Source: Ascaris suum (taxonomy: Eukaryota > Nematoda > Chromadorea > Rhabditida > Ascarididae). Taken from it: 64,000 bases of DNA. Location: the NCBI GenBank assembly GCA_013433145.1, contig CM024182.1:5380501-5444500 (forward strand), in the 5' to 3' direction. Of the stretch, positions 11,878 through 28,524 are shown piece after piece. How positions within the stretch are numbered: position 1 is the stretch's first letter; the number at the start of each line of letters is the position of its first letter. The notes beneath the pieces are model-generated. The model saw nothing but the letters and a program-made list of their open reading frames with translations, made no database searches and had not been told where the DNA came from. The position numbers were made by a program, and so were the translations under genes.

Positions 11878-13137
11878 GACATTACGTTAACATCAAGCAC
11901 TTTTGCAACGTGAATTTGCTCATAATAACAGACCGAACTGGGCATTGCAAGGATCGCACAAATAAGGTCATTTTCTAACCGCCTAGTTTGGGTAATTGTG
12001 GAAACGATTGCAAAATCCACTACTATCTTGAGCTCTTGCACATGAAAGTTTTTTTTACATAGCATATGTCACCGCTCTTTATTCCGAACAGCTATACAGG
12101 TAAATCCCGGCTCCTCTTAAATTTCAACCGCTCATGATAAAACGCTTATAGGTAATGCTACTTGAGCGAGTGCATTTACAGCTGTAATGAAATCAAAAAG
12201 TTTAATTCGTGCGCATCTCGATGTGATATTAAAAAAATAATTTAAAAATTCTGCAATACTTTAAAAACTATTCAATAAATGAATTTTTCAAATTAGAAAG
12301 TGGAATTTTCTACCGCAAATAAAATATACCAATTTTTCCAGAAATTAAAAGTGAATTCACAAAAATCAACCGGCCATGAAGATGTCGACGATAGAAGAGT
12401 GGACTTGCAAGTGGCAAACAAAAAGCAATAATGAAAAACAATGAAAGAATACAATATTCATAGTCGACGAGTTGTACAAAATATTGGACCACTTGTGCGC
12501 ATAAATTTAACCTTAAGTAGCATAATTGTCGCTTTTTGAAACTTAACATTTTTTATATTCGATATTCGATTATAGGACAGTTTATTTTTATTTAATGACA
12601 TATAAGGCGATTTAGATATAGTCAAATAATGATCTTTTAAAATGCCAAATTGTATTTTTGATCGATTTATTTTCAGCTGGAGTATGCAAAAATTTTCATT
12701 ATATCTCTTCAAACAACTTCAAGTTGTTTCATATAGAAACATTCCACTATGCATGAAAAGCTGAAAAAGTATTTATGCAGTCAATAATATAAAGGAGTAA
12801 GCGGAAATCAAAGAAAAGATTCGATGTTTCGCTTATCGTAGTGCGACTCCGATTCCCTAACGTTCTTTCTCCGACCATGCACCATTTTGAGCACTTCATG
12901 CAAGTAAACGCTATACGTCAAAAAGGGAAGGCAAGGATCGAATCAGTATGCCGTTCCTGAACCTTATACCTGTAATAATTATCTCCCCGAATCAACTGGG
13001 ATAAGGAAACACCCGCCTCAGCTGACTGCCATCTCATCATAAATTCGGCAAAGGGATTGTTTTAAGTTGTTTGAAACCGGGCCATCGTTTATGCGCTGCA
13101 TCTTACCAATTTGAAAGCGAAACAGCCGCTCCCCTTT

Positions 13138-13157
13138 CCCCCCCCCCCCCCCCCCCC
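13138..13157 (+). repeat. poly-C run (20)
   Basis: Uninterrupted C20, followed by GCCTCCCCCC. One of the few runs with C on the plus strand; most others in the window are G. Confidence 0.95.
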
Positions 13158-13359
13158 GCCTCCCCCCTACCTCCGCTCACCATTGTTCCTCACTAAAGGA
13201 ACTCTTCTAAAGATCTTAGTCAGCTTGTAATTTTAAGATCTTGGAGCTCTTGCGTCTCACTTAGGTCGACATCAACTGCATTGACGTATGACCAATCCAA
13301 TGCTTTGAGTTAATGTTCCCTTATCTCTCCTTATTCTTGCTCTCGCTCGAACGACGAAT

Positions 13360-13581
13360 CTATGAAATATTGTTGTCGTTGCCATCGGAGCCGTACAAAT
13401 ATCGGTAGTGGGGCGAGGGAGGAGTGAAGAACGAAAGAAAGGAGCAACGAATTGACGCAGTGACGCAGTTCTCCCCGAAGTTCACCCAGCTTGTGATGCA
13501 CGGTTCGGGAATCCGAGAGACAACACTGTCCTCTTTAGGAAGAAGGGACAGATATCTGACTCCAGGTCCATCCCAGAGCAA
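13360..13581 (-). other. open frame of 72 codons, possibly coding
   Basis: A GC-rich minus-strand frame with well-spread codons (..SRIPEPCITSWVNFGENC..) ends in GNDNNIS-stop. No ATG starts it and no strong acceptor precedes it, so it would have to be an internal or terminal exon. No family recognised. Confidence 0.2.
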
Positions 13582-13999
13582 TATACAGTAAATGTGTTCT
13601 TAAAAAACATTTAAAAACGGTTTTCTATAGCATGTCTACTGTAGAGTTTTGAATGCTTGTGCTTCTGAAACAGACTCATATTAAAGCAACAGCAAAAAGC
13701 CTCCACCCCAACTCTCATTTCCGCTCATATGGCTATCATATAGAAGCGTCATTAAGCAATAGCTTCTTCTGCAGTTTTCGTCAGTTTTCGTGCAGAATTT
13801 TGCCTACTCGGCTTATCGGTTTTCTCTCATAAAGCTCCAAAATATTCTTTGTAATCTTTTACGCTAAATACCATCATTTTCTAATCATCCACTCACCCTT
13901 CATCTTTCTACCACATCTATTCGGATACACATTCCCTCAGATACCCCTCCGCACTCCTTCAGATAGGATATACAATTCAATAACTGATTAAATCAATTC

Positions 14000-16900
14000 T
14001 ATAGAATTATATGCCAAGCACGAACTTCTCCATGAATAAGGGATCCGCAACGAGCATGTCGTAAATGAATAAAATATTTTCCACAATATATCCGATATCA
14101 CACGGAAGACAGGCTAAATATAAATTCACCGTAAATCTGTAAATTCTCCGTTATTAAAATTAAATTTCCAAAAATCAATTTATGCATTGCTTATCTATTA
14201 GATAATATCAGTTCATACAAAGTAACAAGAAGTATAGTTGTTGATTAGAGAATAATAGACAGTTTTTTTAACCTATTTTTCTGTAATTTTCACTATCAAA
14301 TTAATAGGCCTTAAATTTTTAAACTGACTTTTGCGATGCTATAGATTAAGGCCTTAATTTCTACTCCTTTTGAGAGGAGCTTCAAAAATGCAATACTCGA
14401 AAAGTATAACAGTATAAAGTACGTTGTTTTTTTAACTGAAGTTTTACTTCATTGCTACGATTAATTGATGTGCAGTGAAAATTTCTTCTTTACTATGCCC
14501 TAAATAGCTCATAAAATTGTTAAATATTGTCTTAACTATCAATTATACCTTTTAAATGGTTCATCGTTCACTTTAAAGAACGATAAATATAACACAAATA
14601 TTGTAAGTATATTTCTTAAAAGCGCAAGTATATAGATATGTAAACTGGAAAATTCAAATAACCGACCTGAAAATTTCAATATTCTATGAAGCATTCAATG
14701 CATTGTTTATATTTTTATTAGCGAGTTCTCTTTTTTTTTGCGTTTTCCTTTCCTTAAGAGAAAAATGATTGCAAATATATGAATCAATAGGTAAATTCTT
14801 TCATCAAAAAAAAATTCATATATCAAGATCGCATCTACTTTCGTTTTTCATCAGTGAAGTAATTGTCAACTTTTTTTTTTACTCAGCTTTTTCCTTCCTT
14901 TTTTTTTATTTTTGCAAAAACTCTCTGCAATTTTGAGTCAATTTTGCGACATTTATTTAAAAACCTCCATTCCCTCCCTGTCTTCATCTACAAATGTCGT
15001 GTTGCTGCAGTGTGGACGACGGATGAATTAGATGAGGCGTTCATTGAAACAACCGAACTGGGTGAATGCATATAACAGCATCTTGAAAGCACCAATATAG
15101 CCGAGCTACACGTGCACAACTGCAGATGGGTTTGAAACACGCAGCTATAAAAGCTGAGAAAGAGCGCGATATCACATGGCAGAGAAGAGCAGATATCATT
15201 GAGGTCGATGAGTGCAAATGGGGTCGTTGCGTGGTCGTTGCTACACATAAAGCGATGAGGAGTCGCAGAGTGGTCGTGTGAGAGTCGAAGCGTGGTCGTT
15301 CATCACAACAATAAATTTAATCGTTACAAGTTGTATAGACGAGAAAAACATTTCCTTTGAGGTTTTTTCGAACTTGGAATTTCTATATGAACCGATTTTC
15401 CCGACTTCCTCATAGATTTTACTACGCGTACTGTATTCTGCGAAAATGTTTTTTTATCAATAAAACCTCGGCTAGAAATTTGGAAAAACTTTGGACTGAA
15501 CCCGTAAAGCAAAAGATTCACTGAAATAATTAAGTGTCCGGTGTCGAAAATGGGAATAGATATCGCCTGTTTACTTCAGTACTGCCAGTGCGTTTGCACC
15601 TTTGATATATGAGTTTGTTGGAGAAACGCTGCAGGTACAGCTACAACGAATAGACAGATTTGAGAGACGAAACGAAGATAAATAAGAACAAACGAGGCGC
15701 AAATTTGGTGATATTTCCATGCCTCGGTTCTTAGCTACTGACATGGACATTTGCGCCATATAGGAGCCATCATCGGAATGGTGCTACGACCCTTCGAAGT
15801 TTGATATGCATTAAACTCTGCAAAAAATTGTTACGACAACTGGATTGCTAGTTTCTCTTGTTTGATTCATACGTAGTTGAACGGGGAAGAACTTTCTTTT
15901 AATGCACATCGAAAATTGGGAAAGGCTGTAAGGCATCACCTTAATTATAAACAAATAAAATGGGTATAAGAATTACCGCAAAAAAATCCTTCATCGGCAC
16001 ATAACGGTACTTCATAAAAACATTTCTGATAATCGCCATTTATATTCTTTAGAATATCGACCGACAAATTCATTGCACTGGATTTGTGGACTCGATAGTA
16101 TTGTATGTCGATTGTTCCTAACTAAACAATTGCTTCCTTTTACTTCAACAAACATCGTTATTTACTTCAAGTATTGTTTAGCCGACATCGAAGAGCAATG
16201 ATTATGTGAATGTGAGCAGATAATTACCCGCGACGTTGTCCTCCCCTCATTCTCACCGTAGCATCTCTCTTCATCAATTTCCGAGCCTCTTGCTATCTGG
16301 GGTAAGTGCTGTTTCTTTGGAAGTTGCAAATCGAGCTGCCATCTCCTTTAAATTGTTATCAGAGTTAGCAACAGCGACTCGATGCCACCTTTTCTTCCCC
16401 ATAAAAGTTTTTCCACCTTTCTTTTCATTTCCTTTCTCCCTAGTGATCTGTACTTTCCTATGGCAATCGGCTTTCTACTTGCCACTTCCTTTCCCCACTA
16501 ATTGGAAGTGCAAGATGGTAAGCATATACCTGAGAAACCTTACTAACAGCCTAGAAACTTTAGCAAAAACATAATAAGTCAAAAAAAAAAATAAATCAAG
16601 AGGTTATTTTAGGAATAATTTTATTTTTGGACACCCATATGACATTCAGCCATTTAAGAAGAACGTAGACTGAATGCAGCTATTTCCCATATAAACAATT
16701 AAATTCTCACTTCACTAAAATATCTGCATCTACGAAGCGGCAATACAACAACTAACGTTTCAAAGCACTACAACACTAATTTAATTCATAGAGGGGTTGG
16801 GGGGGGGGGGGGGGAGGAAGATGATAGGAGCTAAAGGAAGATACGATTGAGGATTGATGTGAATTTAAATCATTTCCTAAGCGGCAAAAAATATCTTTTC

Positions 16901-19100
16901 ATGGCGAATAAAATCTAAGACTCAGCTTTCATCATTGACGATCGAACACAGATAGAATTGTTCCTTATCAACAAATAGAAGCATTCGATAAGCTGATTGC
17001 AACAGTAGAAAATTATTAGAGAATATAGTTCACTTGCATTTGCATTAGCAATAGCCAGAAGTAATGAAAATATAACAAACAATTCACTTAGCAATTAAAC
17101 ATTCTATCCGTTATTGCTTATATTGTATTTTATGGTCTGCACTCGAGGGGAAAAATGAAGAGTACGAAACATATGACTATATACAAACTCTAAAATGTAT
17201 GACTATAGCTATCATGTGAAAAAGGATCACAATCACTGAAAAGTAAGAAATATATTTGATTTGATACACACAATCCTAAACAGTGTCGTTGTGGCCGAGA
17301 ATCCTCATAAAAGGTATATCCTCAATAGGCCTTTTTCATTAAAAACGATAAACAGTATTAGAAGTAAGAAAAAATGTAGCCTCTGAGTTATTTATTATCT
17401 GTATTCACCGGTGACCTGAACTTCGATGCTTCCGAATATAGCAAATGAGTGGTAAAAAACAATCACATTCGACAAGGCATTGTTTATTGTTCGTCGATTT
17501 GATTGTAGATCTCAACAGATTGAACATTTCAAAACGATTTGATGATTTAATTTACGTATCAATTAGAGAGTTCGAATTTATCATACTTTTATCTGCAAGG
17601 TACGATCTTCATTAGACGATCCGATCCGTGTTTGATGTTATGGATCGCCGAAATTCATCTCCTACTACTGCTAATGGAAATCCATTTCGCATATAATAAT
17701 TTCTTATAGCGAACGAATATTAGACTACAATTTACAGCAACAAAATAAATTCGATTCGAGTCTCGAAGGTCAGATTTTGCAAATGCAGAGCAAATAAATA
17801 TTAAAGTTCCCCGACTAAAGCTCTAAACTTTTAGAGTCTTTGATTTGCTTCCCAGTTTTCAAACACCAATGACCACTGTTCACTAACGGCCTGTGACCAG
17901 TGGTCATGAATATTAATAGCAAACTGATTACACAGTTGTCAGGCGCATAAAGTTTGGTATTCGATGTACTCACATCTCATTTCCTGCGACTTTATTACTT
18001 AACCAATACAACTTACAAATTTTTGATTCTCTGCGTACTTTAATCTTTCAAAATTTTTTACTCGAACCTCAAGAGTGTGAATAAAATTGAGATTCTTTTC
18101 GAAGATATATTTGAGAAAAGGTTTCTATCTCCTATGGACTAAAATTTAGATTTAAATTTCTCCCTAAAACACTAGAGGAGAGTAATTCGACTAAGGTGGG
18201 AAGGAGTTTTCTGGATAGCAGCGAACTTTTGTACTTCTTTTATTGAGTGCAACAATAAGCATATTCTTGCAGAAAGTTGATAGTGGAGCTCTAATAAAAT
18301 AAGCGATATTTCTCTGTGAAAGTTAAATTTATTTGGAAAGTTCAAAAGTCAGTTTGGATAGTAGAGAAGGGGTTCTTTACACACTTTGATTTTTAATAGT
18401 AATGGGAAAAGATTTGGGGGGAGGAGGGAGGGGGGGGGGGGAAGATGCCACGTATCGCTGAGGTTCCCCTTTCACGCACAACACTAGTTTTGGCAATTCG
18501 AAATTTTCTTTCTCAGTCTTACTGGTACCGGTTATTACTCGTAAACTTTATCCAAGAGGAAAGGGGTATTTCTTTAAGGTGCGATATTATTATTGTCAAC
18601 ATATATACACAGCATACAACTTTCAAAGAAACTGCTATTCGAATAAGGAGTCTCAAAATGTCCTGTCTTCATACACCTGAAACACCAAAATGTTGGGAGA
18701 GACCCCTCCTTTAATAAAATTTACCCTTTGATATTTCCGGGAATTTACAGCTTCGAGTTTTTTCCGGATGATGTAATGTCGATGCAATGCGATATTATTT
18801 TTTCTTGAAATCTGAATGGACATCGAAGCATTTTTAGCGTTGGAACTTCATCAGCAGGATCACTAGATGATCAAGCGTCGACAGCACGAGGATCATATTT
18901 CGTTGAGGCGATCAGTGTTCGCCACATCACTTTGGAGTCGCTTCTCTCATGACGCAAATCAGTTAATTTAATGCAGTTGCCATCTTTGTTTTTCCTTTGC
19001 TGTTTTATGCTCATTAGCGTCATGCATGGTATACTGAGACGGTATAGCAGTATCCCGGTAGTATGGTAACAATGAAGCGATAGCGCAATTGGTGGTGACA
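14000..19100. other. AT-rich noncoding stretch
   Basis: No exon with two good splice sites was found. It contains poly-G at 16,799-16,814 and 18,430-18,441, a cluster of GTGGTCGTT/GTCG units at 15,220-15,300, and an inverted pair of AGGCCTTAA at about 14,308-14,363. The open frame at 16,236-16,574 is pyrimidine-driven and unconvincing. Confidence 0.4.
16799..16814 (+). repeat. poly-G run (16)
   Basis: Uninterrupted G16 in AT-rich surroundings. Confidence 0.95.
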
Positions 19101-19148
19101 TGGGGAGGAGGGAAGAAAGGAGAGGAGTGAGGTCAGTTTTCTTGGAAC

Positions 19149-19200
19149 CTTATTTGACCAGAACCATAACTCATGTACGTCTTGCCACCTGAGAGAAAAC
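19149..19200 (-). CDS. candidate minus-strand internal exon
   Basis: The minus-strand acceptor TTACAACCTCAG is followed by 52 bases and a donor AAG|GTTCCA. The open frame reads FSLRWQDVHELWFWSNK, entering with one base and leaving in phase 0. Entry phase is compatible with the exit phase of the candidate exon at 40,091-40,164 on the same strand, but a 21-kb intron would then be needed and other exons may lie between. No family recognised. Confidence 0.3.
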
Positions 19201-20230
19201 CTGAGGTTGTAAAGTGAATGCATAGAAATACACCGTTTCTAGCCGAGTTTAAACGGAAGTGAGGAGCTGGACGTTTTTTTTATGCGGTACAGAGAGAGAG
19301 GAATTTCGATCGAAGGGGTGAGAAAAGAGGAGGGGAGGCTCTGGGATGACTTGGACCACCAGTGAGGACTGTGTCGGAGAGCGGGGACCTCGCAGCACAC
19401 TGGTTGGTTGTGTGCTTGTCATGATTGCGGGTTTTGCACCGTGCTACGCACTATTGCTGCTCTTTTGTTCCTTTGTCATACGATACACGAAGTGCGAAGA
19501 AACAATTATGCACGAAATTCGGATGAAATATTCGAATAAATCTCCATGTGAGTTAGCTTCATTCGCTCAGTTGCGCGCAAAATCTGAAATATAGCTGGAA
19601 CATTCGGTCAAGTAGGTAGTCAAGTTTGAGATCGGCCGGGAGAACTAATCAAATATTCAAATGAGAGGCACCGACTTGCCCATATGTAACAGTGATTCAT
19701 TAAATATGCACTCTTTATTATCCAATCAGTTCTATGGATCCTTTTGTCAAAAATTCGTTCTATGTGGAAAGCGACCAACCGCACAATAAAACTAGGTTTG
19801 CAAATTTAAAAGTAATGATAAAAGTTCTAGATTTGTAATATAGTAAGCGAAATTGCACATAACGGTTGAAATTTAAAACTTATAAATTTATTATTGAGCA
19901 GAGGAAAAAAGAGAGTGGAGAAATACAGCGAGCGGCCGGCACGATATGTGTCTTCCTGCCGCAATCACATGATTAACACTTTCCCAGACGCTACTGATAA
20001 GTAATAACATGTGCGGATTAGTGCCTTAGGATTTTAATTAAAACGATCGTTCTTGTCGATTTGCTGTAAAGATTCGTTTTCGTTTTCCGATTTGGCTGAA
20101 TGTAAATGCCACCCGGTTGGTTTAACAACAATCAGTTTTTAAGCATATTTGAAAGTCTGCAAAGGTTGCAATCCTCTTCGGCATTCATGGATCAACTCAA
20201 TTTGGCGCAGGTGGTCATTACAGATGTACC

Positions 20231-20323
20231 TATGAAGTTTCATAACTCTAGCTTTAGCGATTATCGAGATGAAATCGCCGAACAGACAGACGGACAGACT
20301 CGCATACACACCTACACATACGC
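20231..20323 (-). repeat. dispersed TCTGTCTGT element, copy 3
   Basis: On the minus strand it reads GTCTGTCCGTCTGTCTG, then CGATAATCGCTAAAGCTAGA and GTTATGAAACTTCATAGG. Close in layout to the copies at 6.2 and 53.3 kb (AGCTAGAGTTATGGAATTTG). Confidence 0.6.
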
Positions 20324-20699
20324 AAAGAGGCGGCAGCAGTATGAGACGCTTCGAAGACGTGGATGTGAAATTTGCAAACAAACTTAAATGCTGGATTTGA
20401 TTGGGAAACTTTTTGCAGGCTATTTAAGGAAGCGTGGTAGAGCGGAGCAAACTCGAATATATTAACGGTCCATTGTTTTGCCCATCATTTCCTATCTACG
20501 AATTGGTAAGCCACCAGGGGCCACTTTCACACCCTAAAATTTGAATTGAAGCATACGAGTCACCCAAAACGGTCTTATTTCCGATGACATGCAAATGATT
20601 GTCCTCGAACATCCTTTAGTATGAGTCCTAAAATTTCTTACGTGATTCTTCTTGAAAATTTCGAAAATTTTAGGATGGGAAGGGAAGGGAGGCCGAGGT

Positions 20700-20728
20700 G
20701 GGGGGGGGGGGTGGGGTGGGGGGGGGGG
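20700..20728 (+). repeat. interrupted poly-G tract
   Basis: Runs of 11, 4 and 11 G separated by single T bases, inside a G-rich patch from 20,670 to 20,760. Confidence 0.93.
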
Positions 20729-21995
20729 AATATGAGGTGAAGGAGGGGAAGGAAGAGACGTGATGAGTGACACAGAAGATTGTCATGTTTCATTCACAAT
20801 CATAATTCACTAGATGAATTGATAGCCTAATGGCAAAGCAAACTATAATCCACTGACGCACTGAATTCCTCACTGATGACTACAAGCATTCGCTAATTGT
20901 GACTTGAAGTAGCACCCACCAGCATCCATTTGTCAGCAACAATGAGCATTTCACTCATATCATTTATCTCATTTCCGCTGACAGCCAGCTTCTAACAGGT
21001 GTTTTTCGTTGTGCGCACCTAATTAATCTCACTCAATATTTAATTATTACTTCTCATCGGAAGGATATGAAAAAACTTTCGGCTGCGCATTTTTGCCAAC
21101 TTTTTTTAAAATAAAAGTGCAATCATGAAAGTGTTGTGTGTGCGCGCATGTATTTGTTTGCACGCGTCCGTCGGTCCTTCGAGGAGTTCCAGTTCAAAAC
21201 CCCAACAAAGTAAGAATTGTAAACTTTGGCTGATGATCAGATGTAGACTATAGGATGGCCGGCCGGCCATACCTTTTTTCATATTATCTATCAAATTCAA
21301 ATGCAGCTGTAGATATTTGAAGGTGCAAAAAATTTGCCCCCACTTTTCATCGATCGGGCTTCCACTACATGCTCGATGGGGCACAGAAAAGGTAATTCTT
21401 TTATAAAAGATTTTTACGAGCGGTCTAATTACCTACTTTATGAAGGACTTGCTCAGTACATTTTATTTTTCGTTAACAAGTTTTGAAATCGGCTGGTCAA
21501 AACGGCTATGTGCAAAAATGTTTGCGAAGAAATTAGGGCTACAAAAATCAGATAACTTTACTTACTTTACTTACTTTTTGCCTTACTGTACAAGTGTGCT
21601 TTACCTACTTTTTTACTTATTAAGAAAATGAAAAAAAAAACGTGAACACACGCAAACATCTAAAGTGCAGAAGGAACTTCGCGCCATATGATGTGATGAA
21701 TCATATCTCTTGCGGGAAGAGGGAAACCTTTTCATGCCCGCGACGGGTTTTGCGTTCTCAAAGAATTTACTTGACGCTAAAGATGCAATATTCTATTGCA
21801 TCGTTTGCAGCTGCAACAAATAAAATTCGTACTCATGCATAAGAGATCGTGTGCAATTATCGAATTTAAATGGCATCGGAAATCAGTGCAACATCAAACT
21901 ACACATTGCAATAACATTCCATAGCGTACTTTTGCGATTACCGTAATACATTTGCAATGTTAGGTGCGCTCTTTTTGCAACTATATTTCTATCTA

Positions 21996-22045
21996 TTCCG
22001 TTCCGTTCCATCCTATTCCATTCCGTTCCATTCTATCGAATTCCA
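21996..22045 (+). repeat. TTCCR pentamer satellite-like tract
   Basis: About ten degenerate copies of ATTCC/GTTCC in a row (TTCCGTTCCGTTCCATCC and on). Short imperfect microsatellite. Confidence 0.85.
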
Positions 22046-22099
22046 TTTTTTTCACATTCCACTTCATTCTTCACTACAGCTATAGGCATACATTTCATT

Positions 22100-25170
<3,071 letters not shown>

Positions 25171-25181
25171 TTATGATTCAG

Positions 25182-25432
25182 GTAGACAAAGATGAATTGT
25201 CGGTTGCAACAGAGCTAAGCAGATGCATTGTGCTGACAGAAATCCGAAATCAATGAATTATAGTGACAAAGAATACGCAGAGCGATTAGAGACGACGAGC
25301 TATGGTGCCACACGATATGCCCAAAATGACGGATCACCGTCGATTGTTACGAACTTGAGGAATTACGGGCTTCCTGGTGTACATGCTGGAAATGCTTTCG
25401 AGGACGGGAGATGGGCGATGACACTATAATAT
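25182..25432 (+). other. coding-like island, two rival frames
   Basis: A good acceptor (TTTTATGATTCAG, ending 25,181) opens VDKDELSVATELSRCIVLTE followed by IRNQ-stop at 25,256. A second frame, open from 25,190 to 25,429, reads NYSDKEYAERLETTSYGATR and ends NAFEDGRWAMTL-stop; past that stop the same frame is open for 29 more codons (MGKVPHIDKKPEISKLPELI..). Both look coding. The block may be a terminal exon, a decayed gene, or two overlapping exons. Family unknown. Confidence 0.35.
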
Positions 25433-25574
25433 ATGGGAAAAGTACCACATATCGACAAGAAACCTGAAATTTCAAAACTTCCAGAGCTGATAAAAATCCA
25501 TCAAAAGTGGGTCTTGCGTTAAAAGATTAACTGCAAATAAGTCTGCAATGTTGCTTCTTTTTCCCAATACAGGA

Positions 25575-25892
25575 CATGCTACATGCCATGTTGGCAAACC
25601 CGCCACAAACACAGTTCGTGTCACACAGACATAACGAACCACTTATAACCTGTGCTTTTCTTTCCTTTGAGTGTCCACCATTCCCCCTTCCCCACAGGCA
25701 GAGGAAGTGGGAGGCGAGAGCCCGGTAAGTGACCATCCTCTCTACCTTTCACTACGACCGTCTATTTCTTCAACTCCTGTAAGCAATGATATATTTCAAT
25801 GAAACCTGTCAAACTTTAGGGATTCGATCATCTCGCATTTGGGCGAAATGGCGAGGGGCAAAGCCGCTCGTGGAACTGATCCAGTGCGCTAG
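25575..25892 (+). CDS. candidate two-exon gene end
   Basis: Exon 25,575-25,721 has a very strong acceptor (TTCTTTTTCCCAATACAG) and consensus donor (CCCG|GTAAGTG). The single open frame begins DMLHAMLANPPQTQFVSHRH and ends RQRKWEARA in phase 2. Exon 25,820-25,892 has acceptor CAAACTTTAG, supplies the missing base and continues DSIISHLGEMARGKAARGTD, PVR, stop. The intron is 98 bases. The phase match between two independently chosen exons is the main support. A smaller inner acceptor (CCCTTCCCCACAG, ending 25,697) could shorten the first exon to 24 bases. Family not recognised; upstream exons not found. Confidence 0.4.
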
Positions 25893-26249
25893 AGAAACGA
25901 GTTCCGAGGAGGGATTAAATGAGCTCGTTTTCTGCCGGATAATTCTTGAGACATGCACTCATTTCATGCGAATAAATAGCTGGATAATTCGTGAAAGTGG
26001 TTCACCGTTACTGCTAATTCACATACAATAACAATTGGTATTCGCTTCACTCCTCCTAAAGTTCATATCAAGTTTTGCTTCTCAGTTTTCTTCCATAAGA
26101 GAATCTCGCTCTCGAAAATTCTCGGATTACCGTCCAGTTTGGTCGGCTATAGTCTTCCGGTCGGGCAGAGAGGGGTTGGGGAAGAGGGAGGTGAACTGCA
26201 TGAGGGGACGAAGGGGGGGGGGGAGACGGGGGTGGAGGAAGTGAGAGAG

Positions 26250-28430
26250 GACATTCTCATTTACTTTCGAAACGAGCGAAAGTAGAGGAAGAAGCATTGA
26301 TTAGCATCGATGCTATTTGGCATACGAGTGGTCCGAAGTAATGGACAATTTTTACGATGAGAGCGATGTTGAATCCACTCGACTTCAAGATGGTGGTTTT
26401 TTTTTCTGAGAGATCTTTGTTGGTGAACCTTCCGAGAGACAGAGCTTGAAAAGGATGGGTAGAGATCCGCTGAGGACTTCCTTGATAGCACGTCCTATGA
26501 TGTTTTCGATAAAGCGACTAAAGCGTTCAATCGCCAACTGTTCACTAAATATTTGATTCAACTGGACTGAAATGAAGTGAAAAGAATTGAACTGAAGTGA
26601 ATGAGACTGAAAATTTAACTTAATTATGCACTTGAATTAACAAAGAGATAGCTAGCTGACTTTGAAATCGTCTACCACAACTTATGAGCATTGAAAATTT
26701 GCGCCGTTTCATCTTTTCAACCAATATTCCCTACCAACTTATGACGTTTTTTCGACTTATAATATTTTTTGTGTGGCCAAGTTTCCAGGCTTCGTTGCAT
26801 TACGAAAAAAAACTCTCACTCTAACCTGAGAGAGCCCAGCTTTAACCTGAGAGTTTCAATAATAATGGTCCACTCTATTGTCAAAACCACTAGAAAAGGT
26901 AGAAGTCAGGCTTAACACTCATTAATCAAATCAGGAGGTGAAGTCTACCATGACGGGCAGCAACTCCCCCCCCCCCCCCTCTTCCCCACACTCCTTCCTC
27001 CCCCGAAACCTATTGGTGGGTCATCATCTCAATCAGTCTTATGAACGACTATTTAGGCGCATGAAGAGAGGGCCGATATGAAGATCGGACTTACGAAATG
27101 AGCAATCTCGGTGATTATAAGGTATGTGTTTGCCTTTTGAAGTGCACTTCAGTTAGGTGGCGATCTCTTGCAGCTCTCTTTTCTCTTTAATCATCTTCAC
27201 TGAATGCTGTTAACCGCAAATGCTTCACTTCACCATTTTGCATGCGCAATATGTGTTTTCTCTGCTCAATGTTCATGCTTCAAAATGCTTGTTTTCTTTC
27301 GAATCAACTATTGTTATTTTATCAATTAATATGTTTATATGATTTAAAAATATAGCTTTCATTAGAAAAACTCATTCATAATATGGAAAAATCGTTAAGG
27401 TAAACGCAAAAAAATTCTCGTAAAACTTATATAGGTAGCAAATTTTTATGGAAGTAATGTTGCTCTGGAAAAAATGCTCGCTATAGCGAAAAATCTCATA
27501 TAGATTGATGTTATTAATCGGTGTACTACAATATGTTTATTTATGTTTATTGGTATATAACTATTTCTAGAAGTAAGTGTATTGAATCACTACCGATTAT
27601 ATCATTGATAAATGAATTGATGTAAGTGTGGTGCCGAATTCGTATATTAATGTAATAATTGAAAAATTAGTGATTTAATATAGGCAATCGTTGATCATTG
27701 TGAGATTAATTACTCTTTTTTTTGCACAAATAACTTATTTCGATTGGGATTAATTATTATAATTGTGATAATTATAAGGCTTTTCTCCTTTATTGATTAG
27801 TTTCTATTTTGAGATAATAAATGAAATTTCAACTTTTATTTTTTTCGAAATTATTTATTTCGTTTTTGAATGAATTTTAAAAAAATTCATTTAAGTGGAA
27901 AAAAATTTGTTTGAAAATTTTTTTTCTTTGCTGAAGAAAATTTAAATTTAACTACTTGATGCTTCGATATCTATGCTCCATTATTAGTAGGGCAATAATT
28001 TTTTGAAATTTTTTACACTGTTTTTATGATGCATATTTTTGAATCGTTTTTACTTTATAGAATTTTTTTAAAGCTATTTTCACGAGCTATGAATTTATTA
28101 CTGTTATCACCTGCTCGCACAGAAATCTCTAAATAAGCAATGCCATGAATTCAGTTCCACAAAGCGAATTGTCTTCTATCAATTGAAGTACAGCTTGATT
28201 AACCCCTGGTAGGGCAACCTTTATTGTTTCACCAGTCGAATACAGTCAAATCATATATTAGAACTGAATGAAAAAAAAGCGTTTTGGAATTAAACGAAAA
28301 CCTGCGAAAAAATTGGGAGAAATTGTTCGGAGCGTCAACGTTAAATTTAGCGTTCGAATATTTTCGGCAGATCGAACAATGAAAGTTGTCTTTGATAGAT
28401 TCGGGTATTGCTTTAAAAAGTTTAAATTCC
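26250..28430. other. AT-rich noncoding stretch
   Basis: No supported exon. Contains poly-C at 26,966-26,979 and long T-rich patches (27,830-28,080). An open minus-strand frame at 26,261-26,491 has no clear splice borders. Confidence 0.35.
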
Positions 28431-28431
28431 C

Positions 28432-28524
28432 GGATTTATGAGTTTCAATTTCTGGATTTGTGAGTTTCAATTTCTGGATTTGTGAGTTTCAATTTCTGGA
28501 TTTGTGAGTTTCAATTTCTGGATT
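28432..28524 (+). repeat. 22-bp tandem repeat, about four copies
   Basis: Unit GAGTTTCAATTTCTGGATTT plus GT, nearly perfect in four consecutive copies, decaying at both ends (GGATTTATGAG on the left, GGATTCAATGG on the right). Noncoding context. Confidence 0.93.

Noticed and set aside
12310..12549. Hydrophobic minus-strand frame as another membrane exon
   Set aside because: Hydrophobicity follows from T-rich sequence; a better-bordered piece is only 32 bases and cannot be joined.
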